DNA from: Eustoma russellianum
Lineage: Eukaryota > Streptophyta > Magnoliopsida > Gentianales > Gentianaceae
DNA length: 64,000 bases
NCBI GenBank assembly: GCA_036186865.1
Contig: AP025056.1
Coordinates: 30,983,496 to 31,047,495, forward strand
Direction: 5' to 3'
In this document: in pieces, positions 41,921-53,787 of the stretch
Layout: each line of letters opens with the position of its first letter
Position numbering within the stretch: the stretch's first letter is position 1
Translations under genes and position numbers: made by a program
Notes under the pieces: generated by a model
What the model saw: the letters and a program-made list of their open reading frames with translations, nothing else
What the model was told of the DNA's origin: nothing
Databases searched by the model: none

Positions 41921-44041
41921 CCAAACTTGAACAACCTTTCTTGGTTTTGAAATGTTAAAATCATGTTGCATATAATGAACAAATAGTGGATTTTGATACA
42001 TAGAATATGATGGAAAAGGGGCTGCACATTTATGTCTAGTTGAATAATCATTGTAAGTTCTATATGCATTTGAATGTTGCCATGTATATGAGTTATATCT
42101 TGGCCGTGTATAAGCATTGAATTTAGGCCGTGTATACGCACGATGTTGTGTGTGTCTAGGCCGTGTGTTGTAAACTGATTTTGGCCGAGAGTATGTCATG
42201 TTCTTCACATAAGCATGTTGTTGCATATAAGGCATAACTTGAGCAGATTGCATACTACTTTGTTTAGGCATTCTTGTATACATGTAAGCATGGTTTCTAG
42301 GTGTATTTGCCTTCCTATATGTTGATGCATTTTGCAATCTTTGTGATGAAGGTGGTGTGGGCAGAATAGGTTCATTTCTAAATGCATTTGGCCTATATTT
42401 CATGTTGGTTGAAGATGATACAAATGTTGTTTCCTTAGGTGTGTATTCAGCTTCTTTAACATATCCAAGACCTTGTTTGTCATTTCCATGCTTTTGAGAT
42501 GCAATAAGAGTGTCTAACATGTTGGAACCATCCTTAAATTGTTCTAAAGATTTGTTCAAGTCTAGGTTGCATGCTTTTAATGATTCAAATTCAGTTTGTA
42601 TTTCATGTAATTTAGACTTTAAAACGTTGTAATCAACACATTGCACACATTGCACATTTTCATGTTTGTTCTTAAGTTCCTTAATCTGATTTTGCATTGA
42701 ACTAATAGTGTTAGATGATTCAAGTTGAAGAACTTCTAGTTGAGAAGTTAGATTCAAGTTAGACGTCTCCAACTTGTTCTTCTCCTCAACTATTCTTTTC
42801 TTCTCCTTGGATAGCTTCTTATATCTATCATGCAACTTTTCTAATTCATCCAACAATTCATCTTGAGTAAAATCACATTCAGAGTCAGAATCGAATGTTA
42901 CCTCATTTGTAGACTTTGAAGCCAAACATGTTTGTGCAACTTCAGGTTCCTCCTCGGATTCGGATGAAGATGTGTCATCCCAAGTGCTTGAACTTACCTT
43001 GAGAGCTTTCTTCCTCCTTTGCATAGGTTCTACTCTAGTTTTTGTCCTTGTCTTTTCATCCATGTCACGGTTTTTGTTCTTGTTTGGACAATCATATGAG
43101 ATGTGTCCTTGTTTGCCACATTCATAACACTTAAGTTCTTTATCATACCATTTACCATCTTGTTTGTTAGATTTCACATTGATAGGGGCAGCTGATTTTG
43201 CTTGTCTTTTAGTTGGTCTTTTCTTGAAAAACTTCCTTAAACGCCTAGCTAACAACATTATGTCTTCTTCATCACTTTCATCATCACTTTCATACTCGGC
43301 TTGATTAGATGATTCGGGTTCATTTGTTACAAATGCAAGTGATTTGGACTTGTTACTAGTTTCAGCCTTTCTTATATTCAACTTGTTTTCATAAACTTTT
43401 AAAGAACCTATCAATTCATCAAGTTTTATTTGAGAAAGATCTTTGCTTTCTTCAATGGCACTAACTTTGGCATCCCATTCAATTGGCAAACTTCTCAAAA
43501 CTTTTTGCACCTTTTCTTTCATCAAAAACGTTTTACCAAGGGATTCAAGTGAGTTGTATAAGTTTGTAAGCCTTAAATCCATATCAACAATTGATTCATT
43601 AGGCAGTAAATGAAATGTTTCAAGTGTAGTCATTAACATGTTAATCTTTGATTCCTTTACTTGATTAGTTCCTTCATGCTTCATTTCAAGACATTTCCAC
43701 ATATCCTTTGCACTTAAACATGAAGAGACATAGGCAGATTCACTCCTACTTAAACCATTCAACAATAATTGCATTGCTTTAGCATTAAGACTCATTTTCT
43801 TTTTATCTTCCTCACTCCAATCTTTTCTATATTTCTCAACTTCTTGTGATAAGCCATCAATTATAACATGCTTAGTAGGCACATAAGGTCCATCTTCAAT
43901 GATAGACCATAAGTCTATATCAATAGCCATTAAGAACAATTTCATCCTAAGTTTCCAATGACTAAAGTTTTCTCCATCAAAAAGAGGTGGTCTTTGTGTG
44001 GACATGCCTTCTAATTCTATTTTCATGTGTGACTTAGACAT
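41897..44041 (-). CDS. gag: Copia gag polyprotein of C-2
   Basis: 714 codons. Same plan as the C-1 gag: capsid region with WKLRMKLFL near residues 29-37, zinc knuckle CYECGKQGHISYDC near 305-318, acidic SSSESEEEPE stretch, long coiled coil, and a basic C terminus with repeated YTRPK/R motifs. It is two codons longer because of a short insertion (KVSSSTWDD against KASTWDD). The ATG lies about 170 bp from the primer site, with no earlier ATG in frame. Intact. Confidence 0.95.
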   Translation of the reverse strand: MSKSHMKIELEGMSTQRPPLFDGENFSHWKLRMKLFLMAIDIDLWSIIEDGPYVPTKHVIIDGLSQEVEKYRKDWSEEDKKKMSLNAKAMQLLLNGLSRSESAYVSSCLSAKDMWKCLEMKHEGTNQVKESKINMLMTTLETFHLLPNESIVDMDLRLTNLYNSLESLGKTFLMKEKVQKVLRSLPIEWDAKVSAIEESKDLSQIKLDELIGSLKVYENKLNIRKAETSNKSKSLAFVTNEPESSNQAEYESDDESDEEDIMLLARRLRKFFKKRPTKRQAKSAAPINVKSNKQDGKWYDKELKCYECGKQGHISYDCPNKNKNRDMDEKTRTKTRVEPMQRRKKALKVSSSTWDDTSSSESEEEPEVAQTCLASKSTNEVTFDSDSECDFTQDELLDELEKLHDRYKKLSKEKKRIVEEKNKLETSNLNLTSQLEVLQLESSNTISSMQNQIKELKNKHENVQCVQCVDYNVLKSKLHEIQTEFESLKACNLDLNKSLEQFKDGSNMLDTLIASQKHGNDKQGLGYVKEAEYTPKETTFVSSSTNMKYRPNAFRNEPILPTPPSSQRLQNASTYRKANTPRNHAYMYTRMPKQSSMQSAQVMPYMQQHAYVKNMTYSRPKSVYNTRPRHTQHRAYTRPKFNAYTRPRYNSYTWQHSNAYRTYNDYSTRHKCAAPFPSYSMYQNPLFVHYMQHDFNISKPRKVVQVWVPKGTLT

Positions 44042-44213
44042 GCTTCTTAGTGTGTGAGAAAACGTTTAAAACACTTATAAGAAGGAAAGAAAGTGTCACC
44101 TTGTTGTAGATACCAAATATGAAGAATGTAAGACAACCAGAAAATTTCCAGCAACTTTGCAACTTGGAGTGTAAACTGTTTTCAGCTCAAATAAGAATAT
44201 GGTTCTCAACCTT

Positions 44214-44225
44214 GCTCTGATACCA
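44214..44225 (-). other. Primer binding site of C-2 (tRNA-iMet)
   Basis: Plus strand GCTCTGATACCA, two bases from the 5' LTR. Confidence 0.92.
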
Positions 44226-44227
44226 AT

Positions 44228-46974
44228 TGTTGGACCTGTATAGCACCACTAGAGGGGGGGGTGAATAGTGGGTTAGCGGAAATTACACTACAATTACCTT
44301 CAAAAACTTGTTTGAAGACCCCTTTGCCTCTTTAGCCTCAGATTCTGGAATTTCCAGAAACAGTTCACTGTTTTGAGCGCTTTGGTTGAACCACTTATAC
44401 ACCTGTGCAAGCTCTCAAACTTGGCAGAGATCAAGTTTAGGATGTTTATAGTATGTCATAAAAAATTCAATCAATTCCAAGCAAGTTTGCACGTTCAAAT
44501 AAGCAAGATAAGTAAAGTGTGCAATTCTGGCAGTTTCAGGCAGAATGTTGCTTAACTTCAAACGATGATCTCTCAAAATCTACCCGTGCTATTTTGATGA
44601 ATCTTATGTCAAATTAAACCTTACAATGTCTAGTTTAATTTGATATAAGGCTCACTTCAAGATTCGCAGGATAACCTATTCAAATTGAACAAGTTTTGCA
44701 CACTGGTCAGAATTGTTCACAGAATGTAGCAACAATTTTGTGAAGACGATTTGAATATGCTAAACTCCTTAGAATTTAGTGATTCTTGCGGCTAATGAAA
44801 GCTAACACATTGAAGTATAATATATCCAAAATTCATGCAATTCTAAGACTGTTTGCTTGTTCAATTATGCGTGCCAAGTTAGTGTAATTCTCAGCCAGAA
44901 AACAGTAAGTGCAGGAAATAAGTAAAGAACACAAGGAATTATCCTGGTTCGGTCAATGTGACCTACTCCAGTCCCAAGAGACACCTTCTCTTGGATTTCA
45001 CTAAACACCAAACACCAAAGTCACCTTACAAAGCCAAAGGAAGAAGCTTTTCACCAACTTCTTCAAGAGGCTGCACCAAAACTGAAAATCAGCACTAGTT
45101 TGTTTCACCTTTGCACCTTTGCACCTTTTGATCACCTCTAAGGAGTAAGCTTTATACACCAGCTTCTCCCTTACAATATGTCGTTTAAAAGGTGTTGAAA
45201 TGACAAGAAATGAAGAACTATACAATCATAAAGCTGTTACAAACGTGTTCTTCAATAGAGAAGAGTAGAAGGGAAGAATGGAGACAAAGAGCTAATTGTC
45301 TTGCTTGCTTTCTTGCTCTTTTTCGTTGGATGCATTTACTCTTCATCTTTGGAGCTATTTATAGCCAAGAGGACAGCCTAAAGGCTCCTCAAAGAGACGT
45401 TGGAATGGCTTGAGAAAGGAGAAAAATCAGCACTTTTCTAGCTTATCCAAATTCAGCATTTGACTTTCAAGATAAAGTTGATCTTTTGATGCTTTGAATT
45501 GGTCTTCCAACTGAACTTTTATCCCATTATAGACGTTGGAGCTGAGGTGGAAAATAACTCCATTTGAACGTTTAAGAGGCAGCTCCCAATCAGCAATTTC
45601 CATGTGTAAATAACTTGCCATGTATGCAGCTGAATTGGCATGTATTTTGAACAAATTTGGCTCCTCATTTTGAACATCAAATAAACGTTGGAATGGCCTA
45701 AAATATAGGCATTGGAGAATAGTTCAAAGATAGATAGAAATCAGCCAAGCCTTTGAGTTTGAATTGGTCTTCAATTCTTTATCATATAGCCGTTGCATAT
45801 GCTTCAAATTTGCTACATTGTAGGACTTGTTTTTGTCACACAATATAATCTGAAACTTGACCATATATCACACGAAATTTTGCTCCAATTTTGACCCAAG
45901 TAGCCGTTGAAATATATGCAAGGATAACCATTTGAAATCAGCAACAAAATAGGATTTATTTCAACTTTGCCTTGACTTGTTCAAAAGCTGAAGATTTGTG
46001 CACCAATATCCATCAATATCCGTGTGCACACATATAATATATAGTCATTTATGTCTTCAACATGTAGCATAGAATACCATATGAAGAATGCCAAGAATTC
46101 CAAGAAAACCATAGATGTGATAACCATAACATAAGAATTCCATTTGAGATACCATGCTGCCCATTTCCATAAATATAGGGCACGTACCATGTGTGACATA
46201 AACACATATAAACATCATATAAACAATATATAACACGTTAGAAGATCCATTGGCAAGTGAAGAGACCAGAATACCCCTTAGCACAAAAATAGGAATTTTG
46301 TCCTAGGATGAACCTAGACATGGTGCTGCTCCAGATTCATTTTTGCCATGATGTGACATGACTTATAAATGTGTCATATGATCATATAAATCCGTTGGAA
46401 GAAGACCAAATAAGAATGAGAAGTCCAAATGGTGAAATTACCAAAATAACCCTTATAAAGATCAATAAGCTTCACCACCGTGTCAAGTCAGTTTTTATCC
46501 ATGTCAAGCATGCTTCTCCTCAGCCAATTAGATTCTAAATTGAATAAGGATCATGTGGGCTTTTGAATCACTCAATTTGGAGTTCATTTGCCCAAGATAT
46601 GAACTAAAACCTGCAATAGGATACTAAACCGAGCAATTTGCCTTATATTGTAAGTCATGTGACTTCAAGGCTTGGTTAGATCATATAATTAACATGTATT
46701 GGCATATATATCATCTAAGATCAGTTTGAACATGTCTTGATTTAGACATGTGATTGAATTGGCCAAGTTCAATCTCATGATCTTAATCAAACTTGTTCAA
46801 TCTTGATTCATTCAATCAATTTCACATTTAGCTCATAAATTCAATCTCATGCACACATATACTTTAAACGTTATACACACATATATGCTCACATATGCAT
46901 TTTGCAATATATCACAACAATCTACATGCTCACATATGCATTTTGCAATCATTCAAACATGATATATCACAACA
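44228..46974 (-). repeat. 5' LTR of C-2
   Basis: 2747 bp, same ends as the 3' LTR; TATA complement at 45356-45364. Confidence 0.95.
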
Positions 46975-46979
46975 CTAAG

Positions 46980-47163
46980 CATGTAAGACTTAAATTATGT
47001 ATGATCATTGCACTTGGTTTGCTTGAACTTGTATCTTACATAGTTTATGAGTCGTTTGTGGAGTATCTCACTTATCCAATTGTGTGTTTAGATTTGTGTG
47101 ACCTCACACCTTTCCCTCATGAACCTTTCGATTCGAGGACAAATCTTATTGAGGAGGGGGGAT
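46980..47163 (+). pseudogene. Continuation of the A-1 acidic/hydrophobic frame to the 3' end
   Basis: With C-2 and one CTAAG copy removed, the frame open at 35535-35537 (HPK) continues here in phase (HVRLKLC), through a hydrophobic stretch (MIIALGLLELVSYIVY) to LTPFPHEPFDSRTN. That ending matches the last residues of family A integrase (ADLTPF...DSRTNP). So the A-1 internal region ends with a true pol tail after a non-pol insert. Confidence 0.75.
47151..47162 (+). other. Polypurine tract of A-1
   Basis: GAGGAGGGGGGA directly before the 3' LTR. Confidence 0.85.
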
Positions 47164-48081
47164 TGATGAGGATCAGGGATCCCATTAAGAGGTCACGGGT
47201 CCTATGACAAGAAGGAGGGCTAGAGAACTTGGACATCAAGTTGGAACCTTCTTGTACAAGCATGTTCAAGATGAACCTAAGGTTCATTGGGTTCATCTCA
47301 TGGAACCTACATTGTGAACGTGTTCTCCCACCCCCCAAAACGTGTGTTCTTTCTTTTTGAATTTTGTCTTGTTTTCTTGTGATCCTTGTTTTATGTGTTT
47401 GCCTTATAGGTAAGTAGGTGCATGCAAATTCTAAATCAAATGGAGGTCCAAAATGGATTCAAGGCGTGTGTTTCAAAAAGGGAGACAAAAGGAATGTTGT
47501 CTTGAGAGGAATGATTGTCTCCACAAAGACAAGTTCAAATGTGTCCAAGATGAAATTCCTTTTTCAAAATTAGCTCAAAATATCTCCATCCAGCAAAGGA
47601 AGGGCCGGCCACATGGAGTTCAAAAAGGAAGATCAACCTGAATTTAAATTTGGACTCAAATTCAGCCACGATTTAAATTTCAAGTTCCAACCAATTTGAT
47701 GGTCAAATTTCAAGACACAAGATAAAGATTTCAGCCATCCTTGAAGACAATCACACGCCAATCTTGAAGCAAGAATGAGGATAGATCACAGATCAAATTT
47801 GAATCCAAGTTTGAATTCAAATTCAAACTCAATTTGAATTCAATCTTCAACCAACATTTGAATTCAAATCCAACCACTTTATCATCATCAAATCAGGTCT
47901 CCAACAACCTCATGAGTCATCAAAAACGCCAAGAAGATATGGGGAAGGATAGATCAACAACCAATTCAGGTGCACTCAAATTCAAACTCGAATTGAATTC
48001 AAACTTCACCCAACTTTTGAATTCAACTTTAACCACATCCTACTCATCAAATCAGCTTCTCCAAGGCCTCATTTGATCATC
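47164..48081 (+). repeat. Truncated 3' LTR of A-1
   Basis: Begins TGATGAGGATCAGG and follows the 5' LTR closely for 918 bp. It breaks at ATCATC (48076-48081) and passes into A-3 RT sequence on the other strand. About 510 bp of LTR, including the TATA box, is missing. Confidence 0.9.
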
Positions 48082-49267
48082 TAGTCTAGGTATGGGGTAC
48101 CTATACTTGACAATAATTTTGTTTATGGCACGACAATCAGTACACATTCTCCAAGTTCTATCCTTTTGGGTACTAAAATGACAGGGACGACCGATGGGCT
48201 TAGGCTCTCTCGGACATTTCCACTCGCTAGGAGCTCCTCTACTTGCCTTTGGATTTCCTTGGCTTCTTCGGGGTTGGCTCGATAGGCCGCGCGATTTGGT
48301 AAAACGGCTCCTGGGACAAAATCAATTTGGTGTTCTATTCCTCTAATAGGTGGTAACCCGGATGGTGGCTCGGTGGGATATAGAACTTCGTACTCTTGGA
48401 TACGGGACGCAACTGAGGTAGGTAGGTTTGGTGGGAGTTCTTCTAGGGAAAGGTGACACGCCTTAGGAATGAGAATGAGGACGGTTTAGCTGCTATAAAG
48501 GGCTCGTGTGACCTCCCTTTTCTTTGCAAAATACCCACACTTCTTTTTGGACTCGGTGACTCTTATGGGTACTACCTCTTTTCCCTTGCTCTCTTGTTTT
48601 TTGTTCTCACTTTTAATGCATTCCACGAATTTTCTCTCAACTTCTTTTTCCTTAGGATCGGCCCTAGACTTAGACATGCGTTGGTGATCCTCGCGGACTT
48701 TGTATGGTGGAAGTGCATGCAATTTGTAAAGTTTGCCATTCAACTTGAAAGAATAACGATTCAAATATCCATCATATGTCACATGTCGATCAAATTGCCA
48801 TGGCCTACCAAGTAAGATATGACTAGCATGCATTGGTGCAACATCACATAAAAATCATCTTTGTAACTACCAATGCTAAGAGAAATCAAAACTTGTTTAC
48901 TTACGCTAACTTCACCGCAATCATTTAACCATGCAAGTTTGTAAGGATGCGGATGATTAGTCATAGGCAAATTCAGTTTTCTTACCAATTCGATGCTAGC
49001 CACATTCGCACAAGAACCCGAATCAATAATCATAGTGCACACTTTGCCATTTATCATGCAATGAATATGGAAAATGTTTTCTCTATGTTGTTCGTGATCA
49101 TCTAATTTCGGATATGCATTTAATGCTCGACGCACAACAAGAAATTCCTTAGTGTCAAAATCATCTAATGCGCCTAGATTCTCTTTGGGTTCAATTTCAT
49201 TGTCATGCTCAGATTCGTTTTCATACTCGGACTCAGACACATATTCATTTGTTTCCTCAATTAACAT
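48076..49267 (-). pseudogene. pol: Gypsy protease and start of RT of A-3
   Basis: 49267-48779 is open for 162 codons: an acidic linker (ESEYENESEHDNE), LGALDDFDTKEF, and a retropepsin-type protease with MIIDSGSCANVAS (catalytic D in DSG). A frameshift leads to 48833-48486, the protease-RT linker (ILLGRPWQFDRHVTYDG, KLHALPP). The sequence continues with damage through QIDFVPGA and VRESLSPS to the IPR motif of RT, where it breaks at the A-1 LTR. The RT active site is not present here. Confidence 0.88.
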
Positions 49268-50144
49268 GATTCGTTTTGCATTAGGACACTCTTTTCCTAT
49301 GTGACCACGTCCTTGACATTTATAGCATTTAATGTCTCTAAACCTGTTTGAGAGATCAGAAGAATTTCCTGGGGAGATTTTTGTTGGACACGTTCATCTC
49401 GTTTTTGTGTGCCCTGCACACGGTTGTCCATCCTTTGTGACACACCTTGGTCACATGTTTGGCCTCCTGTAGGCCGTGAGCTTCCTGTTCCTAAAGGCTT
49501 GCTAGTAAACCTTAATGAAGACTGATTGTACGATAAGTGGAACTGAAATTGGAGGAACTACATACCTTTAGTTGTTGTTCAATCTTCTCAGCCATGTGGA
49601 CCATGGTCGTTAGGTCGAGGTAATGTTGAAGTTCAACCCTTTGCGCAATCTTCCTGTTTAGACCATGTAAGAAACGAGCCTTGGTGGCTTTTTCGGGTTC
49701 CTACAAGTTAGACCTTTCCAACAAAATTTCTAATTCCTTATAGAATTCGTCTACACTTTTGGACCCTTGCCTTAAATTTTGCAAACTTGTAAAAATAGAA
49801 CTCTCAAAATTGTTTGGGATAAATCGTTGTCTCATTTCAAATTTTATTTCTTCCCAAGTAACAATTGGAGGTTGTCTGTTTTAGTTCTATTTCTACACAA
49901 GTTCGTCTACCAATTTAATGCGTAACCAGAAAACTCAATAGAAGCGTTCCTCACCTTTTGTAATTCAGTGTAGTTGGTACAAGAAAAGATTAGATCCACT
50001 TTCGTTTCCCACTCCAAATATTCTTCCACATTACTTTTACCATAAAACGTTGGAATATTTATTTTTGTTTTGAGAAAATTGTCATCTTGTCTGAAAAGGG
50101 GGTTTAGGCGTCTTTGGTAACCACGGAGAGGGTGGTCATCAAAG
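49268..50144 (-). pseudogene. gag: Gypsy gag, C-terminal two thirds, of A-3
   Basis: Contains the gag core (KINIPTFYGKSN, MRQRFIPNNFESS, SVDEFYKELE) and a complete zinc knuckle CX2CX4HX4C near 49280-49330. A stop replaces a Trp codon in the NWWTNLC motif, and there are frameshifts near 49880 and 49700. The 22 bp absent from A-1 is present here. Cut by A-2 at 50144. Confidence 0.87.
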
Positions 50145-50181
50145 TGATGAGGATCAACGGTCCGATGAGGATCAAGGGTCC
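50145..50181 (+). repeat. 5' LTR remnant of A-2
   Basis: Starts TGATGAGGATCAACGG and carries the same duplicated GATGAGGATCAAGGGTCC start as the A-2 3' LTR. It then jumps to protease sequence. Confidence 0.8.
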
Positions 50182-50690
50182 AATGGTAAAGTGTGCACCA
50201 TGATCGACATGTGACATATGATGGTTATTTGAATCGATATTCTTTCAAATTGAATGGCAAATTGTACAAATTGCATGCACTTCCACCACACAAAGTACAC
50301 GAGGATCACCAACGCATGTCTAAGTCTAGGGCCGATCCTAAGGAAAAAGAAGCTTAGAGAAAATTCGTGGAATGCATGAAAAGTGAGAACAAAAAACTCG
50401 AGAGCAAGGGAAAAGAGGTAGTGCCCCTAAGTGTCAACGAGTCCAAAAAGAAGTGTGGATATTTTGCAAAGAAAAGAGAGGTCACACGCGCCCTTTATAA
50501 CAACCAAACTGTCCTCATCATCATCCCAAAGTCGTGTCACCTTGCCCTAGAAGAACTCCCACCAAACTTACCTACCTCAGTTGCGTCCCTTATTCAAGAA
50601 TATGAAGTTCTATTTCCCTCCGAACCACCATCCGGATTACCACCCATTAGAGGAAGAGAACACCAAATCGACTTTGTCCCAGGAGCCGTG
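50182..50690 (+). pseudogene. pol: Gypsy protease-RT linker fragment of A-2
   Basis: Begins with the end of the protease (GKVCTMI) and joins at GATCGA to the linker (RHVTYDGYLNRYSF), which removes about 230 bp including the DSG motif. After one stop near 50355 the frame is open to 50690 (KKKCGYFAKKREVTRAL, LPPIRGREHQIDFVPGAV), where B-3 begins. It continues in frame at 56568. Confidence 0.85.
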
Positions 50691-52021
50691 TGATGAGCCC
50701 ACGATGGGATCAATGCAACATATTTTCATGTATCATTTATTGTCACATGTTAGTTCTGTAAGACATGGCATATCACTGTTAACTCCGCACACACGCTACT
50801 TCTTATGTCTTATAGTCTTAACTAACCCTTAGGACATGTCATATATGTTGTGTATCTTGTGTTTGTTGCTTGGTGTATTTGAAGATAGGTCAAAGAGAGC
50901 TTTACATTGAAGAAGCGTGTTGTACATATCTTTAGTTGTTCTTTTTAATATTGTTGGTTGGTTAACCTTGTTTTAGGATAGTTTGTGTTGTATTATTGCC
51001 TTGTCTTTCAGGTACGCGTACTTAGCTTGAAAATGCAATTAGAACCTGAAATTTTGTCCAAGCAAGGAGGTGATAAGCAAGTAGCTTACAAGCAAGGTGG
51101 TGACAAGCACCCATGTCAAATCTGAATTTGTTCCTCACGTTAAGCATGGAGAGACAAGCTGCTCAAAGCTTTAACCAATAGGAAGGAGTCTTGCAAATGC
51201 TCAAACCAATCACAATCAAGTGAAGACAATTCAGCAAGCTGCACAAACTTGGATCCAATCAAATTCAATGAAGAAATTGGCTGGTTTATGGTTAATTGGT
51301 TTGAATATTCAAAGCCTAAACTACAACCAATCAAAAGGGAGTTCAAACCAAGCTGCTCAATACATTATCCAATCAAAACTTTGGCTGAAAATCAAGCATG
51401 GAAGAAACGTTAAATCCTTTGAAAATTTAAAGCCAACTTGCAACCAATCAAAGGCCATTCCAAAGCAAGCTGCTCCATGTGTTATCCAATCAAATTGATC
51501 AAAGAAAGAAGGCTGAATCTAGCAAGGAATTGGGCAAAGCAACCAGAATTCTTGGAACAAAAGTTGTTCAAAAAGCAAGCATGTCATTTTAGTCTTGTAC
51601 TTTGTACTTTAAAACTTGTACCTATGTCATTTTCGTTTGCTATAAATAGGTAGGAACCTGAATGTACAAAACAACAATTCAAACACAATTTCAAATACAT
51701 TTCAATCAGATTTTCCTTTAAGGAGTTCTCAACTTTCTAGTTGAAGTTAAAACCACTTAACGGTTTCTTTCAAGTTCCTAGCCTAGAACTTGTTAGTATT
51801 TGCTTCATCATTTGGTTTACAGCATCTTAGGGTCTCATTGAGGTTTTAGATGTGTTGGAGTGCCAAAGAGGGAGAGGTGTTGGCATAAATTGAGCCAAGA
51901 ACAATGGTTAAAGTTCAAGGGGTATCTTGGAGATGTTCTTTGACATAGCTTGTGTTCAAATCAGTTTGGAATAGGAGACAAAGTCCTTGGCAACGTTTTC
52001 TAGCCTTTGTTTGGCTCATCA
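50691..52021 (+). repeat. 5' LTR of B-3
   Basis: 1331 bp with the CCAAT array (about 51170-51490) and TATA box TATAAATA (51641-51648). Confidence 0.95.
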
Positions 52022-52023
52022 AT

Positions 52024-52035
52024 TGGTATCAGAGC
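52024..52035 (+). other. Primer binding site of B-3 (tRNA-iMet)
   Basis: TGGTATCAGAGC. Confidence 0.9.
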
Positions 52036-53787
52036 GTTGGTTAGTCTTCTATTCATGTTTACATTGATTAAATTTGCATATGAATGATGCTGCCCAAATT
52101 TTGTAGTGAACTGTTTTTTATGTCCGTTTTTAGCTTGTTTGTTTAAGTAGTTAGTTTATGTTTTTAAAGTGTTATTAGATAGTATACTATAGTTTGGTAA
52201 CTTAGTTAAGTAGACAAAACCGAAAACCCCCACAAAAAAAGAACTTAGACTAGACTTAGTGTTGTTAAAATCTGTTTGTGTACCTTAGATCAAAACCGTG
52301 TGTAACCTGGTTGTTCATGTTCAATCTAGCTTAGATAATCTTCATTAGACTTTAATCAAGAAGTTTAAGTGTTAGTTTAGTTGAGTCTTTAAAACAGAAA
52401 ACTTGAACACAAATTAGATTAGTTGATAGTTTAGCTTGTAATCAAGTAGTTAAAATTCTGTTTTTTTGTACTTGTGTGCAATCAGTTTGAAACGTTTTAG
52501 TGCTGCCTTATTTAGCTTGGTTAGACCATTTTACAACATAGATTAAGAGGTTTAGTTGGTTGTTTAGTTAGCACAAGCAAAACCGAAAACTAAAAGATCA
52601 AAACAAGTAGTTTAGCTAACTAAGTGTGCTGCCTAGTTTCTAGTGTTAAACGTTTGATAAGTAGGACTTAAACACTTGCATTTAGTATCATATAGTTTAG
52701 AATCTGATTGCATCAAACAAGAAAACCAAACAAAAACAAGTAGGTTGGATCACTTGAAAACAAAACAAAACAAGTTAGCATACTTAGCATCAAAACTGAT
52801 TTTCCATTAGTTGTTAGTAATCAGCCTTTATAAATTGCATTTAGAAACAACTAAGTTGCATTTAGATTAGTTAAATCATTTGCATAAGAAAAACAGAAAA
52901 ACAAGCCCAAAAACGTGTGGTTTAGAACAAGCTTTTAAAGCTCATTTGAAATCTTGGTGAATGCTAATAGCTTTATCTTTTTGTTGATTTCAATTGTTTC
53001 AAGCAACTTGTTGGACTTAGATACATTCTGAAAGTTAGGAATTGTTTAAGCCCCACATTGTTAAAGAGCTATCCAATTGTTGTTTTAGATCAATTTCTGA
53101 ACTTACATTGCACTATATACGATTTGAACTTGTTGTAATTGTGAATTGAACTCTCACTACATAGTGTTTAGCCGTGTTGTGTACGAGGAACTTTCAAAAT
53201 TCCAAATACAACAAACCTTGTGCAATTAAAGGCCGTGGGCAATGTCTCATGTAGGCCGTGAGGAGTAGTCTCACAACAATCAAGCAAACCCTCCAAAGAA
53301 AGAACATTAAGCTTGATTGAGAAATACACGAGAGAAAAGCCAATATTTGTCAACAAGTAAGAGGCAAGACAAGAGAGAATTGCACAAGAAAGCCAAGTGA
53401 GGAAAAGCCCAAAATTAAACATTGCATAAAGGGAAAATTCCTGTGCAAACCTCAAAAGAAAGAAAGTGCCCAAACCAAACCCAAAGTGTTGTAGTTTTGA
53501 GATATTGAAAGTTTCTAAAGCAAACCCTTGCTAGCACTTTGTTTGTGTGTCTTTACTTTCACTTTACTACAATTGATAATTGCATATGCTGTAAAGTAAA
53601 TTGAGGGATTGTCTTAAAACAACCCCGTAGATTTCTTTCAGCCCGAACAACAATTTGACTTCTGTGATTTACTTGAATCCTTAGGAGAAATAGTCCAAGT
53701 TGTTGTTTTAAGGAATTGTCAACATAAAGTAGAGCATTTGCATCTTGTCAATATTTTAATTGGCTTTTGAGATTGTTTTGATTAAAC
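52036..53787 (+). other. Non-coding leader of B-3
   Basis: 1.75 kb, AT-rich. It matches the B-1 leader in reverse, including AAAGGCCGTGGGC near 53229. No gene. Confidence 0.7.

Larger units (their letters stand above)
35538..46974 (-). mobile_element. C-2: complete Sirevirus-like copia element, minus strand, in A-1
   Basis: 11,437 bp. 3' LTR 35538-38287 (2750 bp), 5' LTR 44228-46974 (2747 bp), target duplication CTAAG at 35533-35537 and 46975-46979. Gag and pol are both full length. LTR differences are few (for example ATGTTTGC vs ATGTTGC and GATATCTC vs GATCTCTC). It is nearly identical to C-1 in coding regions and points the opposite way. Confidence 0.96.
23940..48081 (+). mobile_element. 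A-1: family A gypsy element without pol, interrupted by B-2 and C-2
   Basis: Own sequence: 5' LTR 23940-25369, primer site 25373, leader 25385-25815 and 31896-33137, decayed gag 33138-34353, acidic/hydrophobic frame 34382-35537 continued at 46980-47163, purine tract 47151-47162, and truncated 3' LTR 47164-48081. Removing B-2 (AGTCA) and C-2 (CTAAG) restores continuous sequence. No protease, RT or integrase is present, so this was a non-autonomous, gag-bearing derivative. Confidence 0.88.
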
